Shown: in pieces, positions 1 to 5,761 of the stretch
How the letters are laid out: the number at the start of each line of letters is the position of its first letter
Position numbering within the stretch: position 1 is the stretch's first letter
NCBI GenBank assembly: GCA_903856875.1
Contig: CAIODE010000330.1
Location: 1 to 7,737 of the forward strand
Length of the DNA: 7,737 nt
Source: an uncultured Burkholderiales bacterium
GTDB lineage: Bacteria > Pseudomonadota > Gammaproteobacteria > Burkholderiales > Burkholderiaceae_C
Direction of reading: 5' to 3'
The notes under the pieces: model-generated
Seen by the model: the letters and a program-made list of their open reading frames with translations, nothing else
The model's database searches: none
What the model was told of the DNA's origin: nothing
Position numbers and translations under genes: made by a program

Positions 1-972
1 AACCATGCGGGAATTGACCGGTGCTTTTGTTCCTACTGATTGTGCCAAATTGATCACGGCGCCATTGAGGTAATCCACTTCTGTTTGGCGTTGCATTTGT
101 AAATCTTCCCACATTGAAGATCTAGCTGTTTCATCTATCTTCAGCATGCTGGCAGCCGCTCGCTTGAATATGAAGTTAGGCATTCTTAAAAGCACAGGCA
201 GCATGGCAGGCGGCGCACGCGATATTTTTGCAGGCTGAATGCCAGCTAATTTCAAAATGCGCAGTGTTTCTTGAATCAACAAAGCCAAACTTTGTCGATA
301 CGCCCGATCTGAAAGCTGCGCTTTCAGAGGCATGTTAGACAAGGCGTTGACCGAATTGTTCAAATTCAATATGAGTTTGCCCCACTGAATCTCTTCAAAG
401 TGCTGATGGACTTGAATTGGGAGACCACAAGCCTGGAACAGGGGTAACCAAGCATTGAGATCAGAATGGTCTTCGGCACAAAGTTCGCCTTCAGTAGCAC
501 AATGGAATCGACTTTCAGGCAAGCTCACAACATTGAAAGGAACCATGCCACTCACGACCTTCATGTTCGGTAATTGTTGTTTCAAAACCTTGGCGTTGCC
601 AACGCCATTTTGAAAACTCACAACCAAGGCAGAGGGCTTTGCATGTTTTATGATTTGCATTGCTGCTTCTGGCGTGTCTGCACTTTTCACAGTGACCAAT
701 ATTAAATCTGCAGTATTTAAAGCCTCGGGATTTGCAGTGAAACTAATTTCAGAAGCTTCAAAGAAGACGCTTCTTTGGTTTAAATCTGAAGCAGTTAGGC
801 CATGTTCTGCAATGCTATTTGCAATTCTTGAGCGTCCCAAAAATGTAAGCTTGGCTTGAGTCGTATTAAGCCAAGCACCGATATAACAGCCAACTGCACC
901 AGCACCCAAAATGACAATGTGGACATGATGTAAATTGTCAGTTTCAGGACGGGCCTGATTTGAAGTTGCCAT
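1..972 (-). CDS. 2-dehydropantoate 2-reductase family protein (ketopantoate reductase-like), 3' end cut by window edge
   Basis: The reading frame is open from an ATG at 972 to the window edge: 324 codons without a stop, C-terminus missing. The family reduces 2-dehydropantoate to pantoate with NADPH in pantothenate/CoA synthesis, in the cytosol. Visible motifs: a dinucleotide-binding GxGxxG after a beta strand (residues 19-28, LGAGAVG); VTVKS with Lys96; FQNGVGN (120-126); WGKLILN with Lys199 and Asn203, matching the catalytic Lys and substrate Asn of the E. coli enzyme; and a C-terminal-domain block SSMWEDLQ...RQTEVDYLNG (285-304) with Glu298 at the conserved acidic position. Four residues after Asn203 there is Ser207, where E. 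coli PanE has a second Asn, so this may be one of the paralogues found in Burkholderiales rather than the pantothenate enzyme; I therefore give no gene symbol. Its start lies 12 bases after the stop of the small upstream gene, suggesting co-transcription. The ribosome binding site is weak. Confidence 0.9.
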   Translation of the reverse strand, partial: MATSNQARPETDNLHHVHIVILGAGAVGCYIGAWLNTTQAKLTFLGRSRIANSIAEHGLTASDLNQRSVFFEASEISFTANPEALNTADLILVTVKSADTPEAAMQIIKHAKPSALVVSFQNGVGNAKVLKQQLPNMKVVSGMVPFNVVSLPESRFHCATEGELCAEDHSDLNAWLPLFQACGLPIQVHQHFEEIQWGKLILNLNNSVNALSNMPLKAQLSDRAYRQSLALLIQETLRILKLAGIQPAKISRAPPAMLPVLLRMPNFIFKRAAASMLKIDETARSSMWEDLQMQRQTEVDYLNGAVINLAQSVGTKAPVNSRMV

Positions 973-984
973 CAACAGGTCTTA

Positions 985-1182
985 CTAGGTTTTAGCTGTA
1001 GGCTTGGCTTCAAATCCAAAGCACGGACGTCCATCGGAATTCATCACCTGAATGCTGGGCAAAACTTGAGACTTGAAGCCTAGCAATTTGCACGAGTAGG
1101 GCATTTTCGGATCCCAACTGGTGGCAAAGTGCTTGCACTGCCAGCAATTCACTTGAGCCGAAGGGGGGGTAGTTGTTGCCAC
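985..1182 (-). CDS. Small conserved cysteine-rich protein, putative zinc-binding, unknown function
   Basis: 65 residues read from a GTG at 1182. The sequence shows four cysteines in a CxxC...C...C pattern (Cys13, Cys16, Cys31, Cys54), with aromatic and Gly/Phe-rich segments between them: CWQCKHF, SWDPKMPYSC, LGFKSQVLPS, GRPCFGF. I recall similar short proteins in Burkholderiales, often listed as hypothetical; the cysteine layout suggests a structural metal site, which is inference. The start is uncertain. An in-frame stop lies four codons upstream of the GTG and there is no clear Shine-Dalgarno sequence. An ATG at 1195 opens a different frame that would join this one if a run of seven C (plus-strand G, 1163-1169) were six. 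The true N-terminus may therefore be MKKSSGNNYPPSAQ..., with a homopolymer error or real indel in between. It precedes the ketopantoate-reductase-like gene by 12 bases and probably shares its transcript. Confidence 0.7.
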   Translation of the reverse strand: MATTTPPSAQVNCWQCKHFATSWDPKMPYSCKLLGFKSQVLPSIQVMNSDGRPCFGFEAKPTAKT

Positions 1183-1315
1183 TGGATTTTTTCATTCATT
1201 GGATCTTTCGCATCATAAAGAAAAACCAGGCACAAGGTCATCAAAACTTAGAATGGAACGAGAAGGACTGCAGGCTTATTCGAATTCTATTAATATCTTT
1301 TTAAAAGGACTAAAG
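1183..1315. promoter_or_regulatory. Divergent intergenic region between the minus-strand cysteine-protein operon and the plus-strand hydrolase
   Basis: These 133 bases separate two divergently oriented genes, so promoters for both directions should lie here. On the plus strand the best -10-like stretch is TATTAA/TAATAT at 1288-1296, just upstream of an A/T-rich leader and a plausible ribosome binding site AAAAGGAC (1302-1309) that places the hydrolase start at ATG 1316. No good -35 hexamer is visible at the right distance. I see no palindromic operator. The minus-strand side carries two overlapping ATGs (1199 and 1195) that matter for the start of the small cysteine protein. Confidence 0.35.
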
Positions 1316-2209
1316 ATGAACCCCATTCAAGCTTCGCAAGAGATAGACCCCCGTATTTACTCGCTCTATGACGAGTACTGCCATGGCGCCATGGACCGAA
1401 GGGAATTTATGGCCAAAGCCAGTGCCTTGGTGGTGGGGGGCGTGGCCATGGCGCAAGCCCTTTTTCCAAGGTATGCCAACGCTCAAACCATTTCATTCAC
1501 AGACTCGCGCATCAAAGCCAGTTATGTGAAATATGCATCCCCTGGTGGTAGTTCAGGAGAGATGCGGGGCTATTTGGTACAACCGACATCGGCCAATGCC
1601 AACAAATTTCCTGCAGTCCTTGTGATTCATGAAAATCGGGGTTTAAATCCCTACATTGAAGACGTTGCAAGGCGTCTGGCCTCAGTTGGCTTCTTGGCCT
1701 TGGCGCCCGATGGACTCTACCCTGTGGGAGGCTATCCTGGCAATGACGAGGATGGGAAAAAACTTCAAGATGGACTGACGCCAGTCAAGCTACAAACCGA
1801 CATGTTGAACGGTGCTGTCTTTTTAAAAAATCATGCCCTTTCATCAGGCAAGTTAGGTCTGACTGGCTTCTGTTGGGGCGGTAGCATAACCAACGCATTG
1901 GTAGCTGAAATGGGCGATGCAGTTCAGGCGGGTGCCCCTTACTATGCCGTGTCGGCAGCCCCTGAAAAAGTGAGCAAAATCAAAGCTGAGTTGGTCATTC
2001 ATTTTGCAGAAACTGACCCTCGCGTCAATGTCACCTGGGCGGCCTATGAAAGCGGATTAAAGACCCATGGTGTTAAATCGGAGGCGCATTTTTATGCGGG
2101 AACTCAACACGGATTTCACAACAATTCAACGCCTAGGTTCAATCAGGCGGCCGCAGATTTGTCTTGGAGTCGCACGCTCGAATTGTTCAACCGAACTTTG
2201 AAGTCTTAA
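1316..2209 (+). CDS. Tat-exported dienelactone hydrolase family protein, YghX-like
   Basis: 297 residues from ATG 1316, chosen because it follows AAAAGGAC; the frame is open further upstream (to a TTG at 1199), but that extension has no family character. An alpha/beta hydrolase of the dienelactone hydrolase family, which opens lactone or ester bonds; the true substrate is unknown. The N-terminus holds a Tat-like signal: DRREFM with Arg28-Arg29, a hydrophobic stretch (36-49), and a probable cleavage near ANA-Q (54-57). The mature domain shows HENRGLNPYIEDVARR (105-120), the nucleophile elbow GFCWGG with Cys186, AETDPR with Asp234, and GTQHGFHN with His265, a complete Cys-Asp-His triad as in the family. 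The wording HENRGLNPYIEDVARR, APDGL..VGGYPGNDE and NHGFHN-like end closely match what I recall of E. coli YghX. The VOC gene follows 86 bases downstream on the same strand. Function beyond the family is inference. Confidence 0.9.
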   Translation: MNPIQASQEIDPRIYSLYDEYCHGAMDRREFMAKASALVVGGVAMAQALFPRYANAQTISFTDSRIKASYVKYASPGGSSGEMRGYLVQPTSANANKFPAVLVIHENRGLNPYIEDVARRLASVGFLALAPDGLYPVGGYPGNDEDGKKLQDGLTPVKLQTDMLNGAVFLKNHALSSGKLGLTGFCWGGSITNALVAEMGDAVQAGAPYYAVSAAPEKVSKIKAELVIHFAETDPRVNVTWAAYESGLKTHGVKSEAHFYAGTQHGFHNNSTPRFNQAAADLSWSRTLELFNRTLKS

Positions 2210-2235
2210 GCCTGTGAAAATTCATCAAGCTCGGT

Positions 2236-2266
2236 TTGATCAAGCGCCATTGGTTTGAGGCAAAAT
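2236..2266 (+). promoter_or_regulatory. Weak promoter candidate upstream of the VOC gene
   Basis: In the 86-base gap between the hydrolase and the VOC gene there is a TTGATC (2236-2241) and a CAAAAT (2261-2266) separated by 19 bases, followed by an A/T-rich leader. The hexamers resemble -35 and -10 boxes but the spacing is long. The VOC gene could equally be read through from the hydrolase promoter; I see no convincing terminator in the gap. Confidence 0.22.
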
Positions 2267-2295
2267 CACATTTTTGAAACTTCACAGAGATCAGC

Positions 2296-2709
2296 ATGCA
2301 ACCCTTTCACTTGGCATTCCCTGTTACATCCTTGGCCAAAGCCAGGGCGTTTTATGGCGACTTGTTAGGTTGCTCAGAGGGCCGCTCAAGTGAAGATTGG
2401 ATTGATTTCAATTTTCACGGGCACCAAATTGTGGCTCACCTCAGTCCTTCAGAAGCAGGTCATCACAACACCAGCGCTGTCGATGGCGACAATGTGCCTG
2501 TTCGTCATTTTGGCCTTGTGATGGATATGGGGCAGTGGGAGGCGCTGGCTGAAAAGTTGAAAAAGGCCGCTGTCAAATTTGTCATCGAACCTCATATTCG
2601 CTTCAAAGGTCAAGTTGGTGAGCAGGCCACCATGTTCTTCTTAGACCCTTGTGGCAATGCTGTCGAGTTCAAGGCTTTTGCAAACCCTGAAAGCCTCTTC
2701 GCCAAATAA
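2296..2709 (+). CDS. VOC family protein (glyoxalase/extradiol dioxygenase fold)
   Basis: 137 residues from ATG 2296, with a short AGAGATC leader as weak ribosome binding site. A single vicinal-oxygen-chelate domain made of two beta-alpha-beta-beta-beta halves. The first begins FHLAFPVTSLAKARAFYGDLLGC (4-26), the typical opening, with His5 as a likely metal ligand. The second begins RHFGLVMDM (70-78) with His71 and ends FFLDPCGNAVEFK (114-126), the classic closing strand with Glu124 as the third ligand. The VOC fold positions a divalent metal for glyoxalase, dioxygenase, epimerase or resistance reactions; sequence alone does not say which. There is no signal peptide, so it is cytosolic. It runs in the same direction as the YghX-like hydrolase. 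Its stop is 7 bases from the stop of the opposing serine hydrolase, and its terminator appears to lie inside that gene. Confidence 0.88.
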   Translation: MQPFHLAFPVTSLAKARAFYGDLLGCSEGRSSEDWIDFNFHGHQIVAHLSPSEAGHHNTSAVDGDNVPVRHFGLVMDMGQWEALAEKLKKAAVKFVIEPHIRFKGQVGEQATMFFLDPCGNAVEFKAFANPESLFAK

Positions 2710-2716
2710 ATCTCAG

Positions 2717-3772
2717 TTAGATTTTCAACGACTGCATCACGTGGGCGATGCAGTCGTTTGTTTTGGCCGCATCGATCCAGCGCATGACGCAAACCAGTTC
2801 AAGCTTGGGGTCAACCCATGTGATGGAAGAGCCGGCACCAATGGCAAACCAGGAGCTGCGCGGTGCGTCTTTGAACAAAGCCCCATCATTGTTAAGCCAA
2901 ATGAGGTAGCCGTAGTAGGGTGCGACATCGCAAGGCCTTTGCATCATGGCAAGCCATTTTTCCGACAAAATTTGTTGGCCTTTGTAATGGCCATTGCTCA
3001 TAAGCATCAAGCCAATGAGAGCTTGGTCAGTGGTCGAAATAGAAACGCCGCCGCCCCAATGGCTGCCACCTGGCACGGACATCATTCGCTGGCCGTTCAC
3101 GTCTGACCAGCCTTGCTCGTAGCCCACCCACTGAAAAGAATCTTGGCAGCCTAATGGCTTGCGAAAGTATTCTTCAAATACTTCAGGCAAAGGCCGCTTG
3201 AACAAATGCAACAAGGCCAATGAAAGTTGGTTAATGCGGACATCGTTGTATTCAAATCTGGAACCCGGTTGGCCCAGAGGCCTGGCGTCACCCTTGATGC
3301 CGTCAGCCATACCGGGTTGATAGGTTAGAAAGCGGTAACGATCGACTTGTTCAGGGATGCCAAGACAGGTGCCTTCCCACTCGCTGGTTTGTTGCAACAA
3401 ATGGTGCCAAGTAATTTGGCTTAAGCGCCCACCCTCAAAGCCAATGCCAGGACACTTTCGAATCACGGGTTCATGGACATCAGGCAAGAGCCCTTGATCA
3501 AAAGCAAGCCCCGCCAGGAGGGCTAAGTATGTTTTGGCCACACTGAAGGTGAGGTCGGCCTTATGCGATTCACCCCATTCGGCCATCAACACATGCTTGT
3601 GAAAAATGACGCCCGATACCGGGCCCCTGCCATGCACAGGGCCATACAAGCGGTTGTAAGGCACAGGGTCGGCTTCATGAATGCCCCAAGGCGGCGATGT
3701 GTCGCGTGACCACGGCGTTTCACAATTTTGAATGAAACTAACTGCGGCTTGCAGAGACAGCGTCGTGGTCAT
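2717..3772 (-). CDS. Serine hydrolase, class C beta-lactamase / penicillin-binding-protein-like family
   Basis: 351 residues from ATG 3772, 21 bases after the DUF4337 stop. The N-terminal part has SGVIFHKHVLMAEWGE (53-68) then LTFSVAKTYLALLAG (74-88), where Ser77-x-x-Lys80 is the SxxK catalytic motif. The second motif appears as EYND (174-177; Tyr175), compared with the usual YxN, followed by ..INQLSLALL. GGSHWGGGVSISTTDQALIGLMLMSNG (236-261) is the characteristic helix-turn region after it, and WFAIGAGSSITWVDP (308-322) occupies the place of the KTG-like third motif, where this family often has HxG or GxG. There is no signal peptide, which differs from true beta-lactamases and suggests a cytosolic esterase, amidase or peptidase. 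The substrate is unknown. Weak ribosome binding site. Its last 40 bases contain a hairpin that probably ends transcription of the opposing VOC gene. Confidence 0.88.
   Translation of the reverse strand: MTTTLSLQAAVSFIQNCETPWSRDTSPPWGIHEADPVPYNRLYGPVHGRGPVSGVIFHKHVLMAEWGESHKADLTFSVAKTYLALLAGLAFDQGLLPDVHEPVIRKCPGIGFEGGRLSQITWHHLLQQTSEWEGTCLGIPEQVDRYRFLTYQPGMADGIKGDARPLGQPGSRFEYNDVRINQLSLALLHLFKRPLPEVFEEYFRKPLGCQDSFQWVGYEQGWSDVNGQRMMSVPGGSHWGGGVSISTTDQALIGLMLMSNGHYKGQQILSEKWLAMMQRPCDVAPYYGYLIWLNNDGALFKDAPRSSWFAIGAGSSITWVDPKLELVCVMRWIDAAKTNDCIAHVMQSLKI
2727..2764 (+). terminator. Intrinsic terminator for the VOC gene, embedded in the opposing coding sequence
   Basis: A perfect inverted repeat: the arm at 2727-2738 (AACGACTGCATC) pairs with 2747-2758 (GATGCAGTCGTT), a 12-bp stem with an 8-base loop, followed on the plus strand by TTTGTTTT (2757-2764). 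It begins 17 bases after the VOC stop codon, the usual distance for an intrinsic terminator. It lies within the last codons of the minus-strand serine hydrolase. Read in that direction the hairpin is followed by TGAAAATCTAA, without a T-run, so it should act mainly on plus-strand transcripts. Confidence 0.75.
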
Positions 3773-3793
3773 TTTAAGAACCTGGTCAGGTAA

Positions 3794-4375
3794 TTAAAAG
3801 AGCAATAAATACCCGTTCAAGGTGCTCACAAAGCCAAGTGAGCCCAGTACCGTGCCTGCCCAGTACAAAGCTGGCATAGAAGCCACAATCGAAACAGATA
3901 GCAGCACAATGGCAATTTGCAACATGCCCTCTGCGTAATCAAACCAGGGATCTTGGCGCATGGCATGGTCGCGTGCTGCCTCATGTTCTTTGGCGCGAAC
4001 CATGAGCTCTTTTTTGCCTTCTTTGTTTTCTGGTTCTGACTCGTAGCGTTCTGCTGTCTTTTTGTAATCCTCTATTTTCTTTTCAAACATGGCCTTGGCC
4101 GTGGCGTTCATGTTGGGCTCGCGCGCCAGTTGCAACTCCAAATCAGTTGCAGCAAGTTTGTAGGAGGTTTGACGGATGTTTTTGGCTTGGTAGAAAGCGT
4201 AAGCGTTAGCCGCCAAAATGTTCTCTTGGGTGGCTTCTTTCATGGCGTTGGATCCGCCTAAACTGGCAATGGCCAAGACCATGGCCAAAATAGAGATGGT
4301 GAGGGCGGATCGATTTTTCTTACTGTCGCCATGCCCGGATTGCTCAATCAATTCTGCGGTTTCTTGTGCTTCCAT
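3794..4375 (-). CDS. DUF4337 family membrane protein
   Basis: 193 residues from ATG 4375, preceded by a good ribosome binding site (AAGGAA on the minus strand, 4382-4387). Layout: a short polar N-terminus (1-22); a hydrophobic helix (about 24-42); an amphipathic, charged middle region (45-145) likely to be helical or coiled, containing the family-typical YAFYQAKNIRQT (59-70), RYESEPENKEGKKEL (110-124) and RAKEHEAARD (127-136); then two close hydrophobic helices (about 151-168 and 171-192). This order and these phrases match DUF4337 as I remember it, and the length is normal for that family. Its function is unknown; it should sit in the inner membrane with the middle domain on one face. It is the first gene of a two-gene minus-strand unit with the serine hydrolase and is divergent from the TRAP transporter. 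Confidence 0.85.
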   Translation of the reverse strand: MEAQETAELIEQSGHGDSKKNRSALTISILAMVLAIASLGGSNAMKEATQENILAANAYAFYQAKNIRQTSYKLAATDLELQLAREPNMNATAKAMFEKKIEDYKKTAERYESEPENKEGKKELMVRAKEHEAARDHAMRQDPWFDYAEGMLQIAIVLLSVSIVASMPALYWAGTVLGSLGFVSTLNGYLLLF

Positions 4376-4399
4376 GGTGTTTCCTTAAGTTGAGCGGTA

Positions 4400-4414
4400 T
4401 TGTGCACAGCACAA
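4400..4414. promoter_or_regulatory. Perfect 15-bp palindrome, candidate operator in the divergent region
   Basis: TTGTGC-ACA-GCACAA is an exact inverted repeat with 6-base arms and a 3-base centre. It lies 25 bases upstream of the DUF4337 start, in the 195-base region between that gene and the divergent TRAP operon. The length and symmetry fit a dimeric helix-turn-helix repressor or activator site. No regulator gene is in the window, so the protein is unknown. The position close to the DUF4337 start suggests it controls that gene more directly than the TRAP genes. Confidence 0.4.
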
Positions 4415-4484
4415 AGTGATATTTTCCCCATCTAAGTGAGGTTTTGTATTTCTTTTTTGTGAAATTTAGGATTTACTCTGAAAC

Positions 4485-4509
4485 GTTATGGTGATAACCC
4501 TGATATAAC
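4485..4509 (+). promoter_or_regulatory. Candidate promoter/operator of the TRAP operon
   Basis: GTTAT-GGTG-ATAAC (4485-4498) is a perfect inverted repeat with 5-base arms, followed directly by CCTGATATAAC, whose TATAAC (4504-4509) is a good -10-like hexamer 61 bases before the dctP start. The -35 position (about 4481-4486, AAACGT) is poor, as would fit a promoter needing an activator or a site blocked by a repressor. Short arms make chance occurrence possible. Confidence 0.3.
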
Positions 4510-4558
4510 TTTTGCAGACTAGATGCATGATTTATGTTGGAATTTAGTAGTCAAACTT

Positions 4559-4566
4559 AAGGAGAT
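4559..4566 (+). promoter_or_regulatory. Strong ribosome binding site fixing the dctP start
   Basis: AAGGAGAT lies at ideal spacing before ATG 4571. It rules out the in-frame ATG at 4523, which would put the Tat signal 16 residues deeper and has no such site. Confidence 0.85.
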
Positions 4567-4570
4567 ATCC

Positions 4571-5689
4571 ATGACAGAAAAGAAAACCTCATCTTCTCGC
4601 CGCGGCCTGTTGAAGGGCGCTGTTGCTGCTGGTGCGCTAGCAGCGCCCATGATTTCTAAAGCAGACACTGTCAGTCTGCGATTTCAAAGTACATGGCCAG
4701 CCAAAGACATTTTTCATGAATATGCCAATGACTTTGCTAAAAAAGTCAACGACATGGCCAGTGGCCGTTTGAAAATCGAAGTGTTGCCATCTGGTGCAGT
4801 GGTTCCTGCTTTCCAATTGTTGGATGCTGTGAACAAGGGTACCTTGGACGGTGGCCACGGTGTGCTGGCTTACCACTATGGCAAGAGCTCCGCTTTGGCT
4901 TTGTGGGGCTCAGGCCCTGCTTTCGGCATGGACCCCAACATGGTTCTGTCTTGGCACAACTACGGCGGCGGCAAGCAATTGCTTGAGGACATTTACAAGT
5001 CGCTGAACATTGATGTGGCGTCTTATGTGTATGGCCCTATGCCCACGCAGCCTTTGGGTTGGTTCAAGAAGCCAATTGCCAAGGTGGCAGATTTGAAGGG
5101 TCTAAAGTACCGTACGGTTGGCTTGGCTGTTGACATCTTTACAGAACTAGGCGCTTCAGTGAATCCTTTGCCAGGTGGTGAAATTGTGCCTGCGCTAGAT
5201 CGCGGATTGATTGATGCGGCTGAATTTAACAATGCGTCTTCAGACCGTATTTTGGGCTTCCCAGATGTGGTTAAAAATTGCATGTTGCAAAGCTTCCACC
5301 AGAGTGGCGAGCAGTTCGAGATCTTGTTCAACAAGGGCAAGCTGGCTGCATTGCCTACAGAGCTGAAGTCCATCATTGAATATGCAGTGCAAGCTTCTTC
5401 TGCCGAAATGAGCTGGAAAGCCATTGACCGCAATTCCAAAGATTACCTTGAGATGAAAAAGCAAGGCATCAAGTTCTACAAAACACCCGATGCTATTCTG
5501 AAAGCTCAATTAGAGGCATGGGATAAAGTAGTTGCCAAGAAATCACTTGAGAATCCATACTTCAAGAAAGTCATTGAATCTCAGATGGCCTTCGCCGAGC
5601 GCGCTGGCCAGTGGCAGAACGACTACATGGTTGATTTCAAAATGGCTTACAACCGCTACTTCTCCAAGGCCGCGCCTAAAAAGGCCTAA
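4571..5689 (+). CDS. dctP: TRAP transporter solute-binding protein (DctP type, TakP/FcbT1-like)
   Basis: 372 residues from ATG 4571. Periplasmic receptor of a tripartite ATP-independent transporter; it captures an organic acid and delivers it to the DctQ/DctM permease. The N-terminus is a Tat signal: SSRRGLLKGA with Arg10-Arg11, hydrophobic 16-28, likely cleavage near SKA-D (29-32). The mature protein reads as the COG4663 branch (mannitol/chloroaromatic type, which includes the 2-oxoacid binder TakP): STWPAKDIFHEYANDFAKKV, GRLKIEVLPSGAVVPAFQLLDAV (65-87), GTLDGGHGV, Gln160 in MPTQPLGWF, Arg181 in KYRTVGL, LPGGEIVPALDRGLIDAAEF (200-219) and Gln249. In TakP, equivalent Gln, Arg and Glu residues bind the substrate carboxylate and sodium. 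After Glu218 this protein has Phe and NNASSD, where relatives I recall have Trp and VGPYxD, so its ligand may differ. The ligand is unknown; monocarboxylate or 2-oxoacid is an inference. A hairpin follows the stop. Confidence 0.92.
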   Translation: MTEKKTSSSRRGLLKGAVAAGALAAPMISKADTVSLRFQSTWPAKDIFHEYANDFAKKVNDMASGRLKIEVLPSGAVVPAFQLLDAVNKGTLDGGHGVLAYHYGKSSALALWGSGPAFGMDPNMVLSWHNYGGGKQLLEDIYKSLNIDVASYVYGPMPTQPLGWFKKPIAKVADLKGLKYRTVGLAVDIFTELGASVNPLPGGEIVPALDRGLIDAAEFNNASSDRILGFPDVVKNCMLQSFHQSGEQFEILFNKGKLAALPTELKSIIEYAVQASSAEMSWKAIDRNSKDYLEMKKQGIKFYKTPDAILKAQLEAWDKVVAKKSLENPYFKKVIESQMAFAERAGQWQNDYMVDFKMAYNRYFSKAAPKKA

Positions 5690-5711
5690 GCTTTTTAAGT
5701 TTTTGTAAAAT

Positions 5712-5744
5712 ACCCATCCGGGCTTGTCCTGGATGGGTCTTTTT
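5712..5744 (+). terminator. Terminator-like hairpin between dctP and dctQ (probable attenuator)
   Basis: ACCCATCC (5712-5719) pairs exactly with GGATGGGT (5731-5738). Inner GGG/CCT pairs (one G-T wobble) extend the stem to 11 pairs around a CTTGT loop. It is followed by CTTTTT (5739-5744) and preceded by an A-rich stretch. This is a convincing intrinsic terminator 23 bases after the dctP stop and 18 bases before the dctQ start. Because the downstream genes belong to the same transporter, partial termination giving excess binding protein is more likely than a full operon end. Confidence 0.8.
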
Positions 5745-5761
5745 ACTTTGGATGGTTTTAT

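Noticed and set aside
650..859. Plus-strand open frame of 69 codons
   Set aside because: It lies wholly inside the minus-strand reductase gene, whose motifs are clear; it looks like an antisense shadow.
1199..1315. Extension of the hydrolase reading frame upstream to a TTG at 1199
   Set aside because: The 39 extra residues show no family character, and ATG 1316 has a good ribosome binding site with a family-typical N-terminus after it.
2221..2250. Terminator or operator from the TTGATCAA and ATCAA...TTGAT repeats after the hydrolase
   Set aside because: The arms are only 4-5 bases, with no T-run; too weak to call.
2651..3106. Plus-strand open frame of 151 codons opposite the serine hydrolase
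   Set aside because: It overlaps the VOC 3' end and the hydrolase in antisense and shows no recognisable domain or ribosome binding site.
4501..4517. Sigma-54 promoter reading of TGATAT-N5-TTGCA upstream of dctP
   Set aside because: The essential GG of the -24 element is missing, so the match to TGGCAC-N5-TTGCA is too poor.
4523..4570. Upstream ATG start for the TRAP binding protein
   Set aside because: AAGGAGAT directly precedes ATG 4571, and that start gives a normal Tat signal near the N-terminus.
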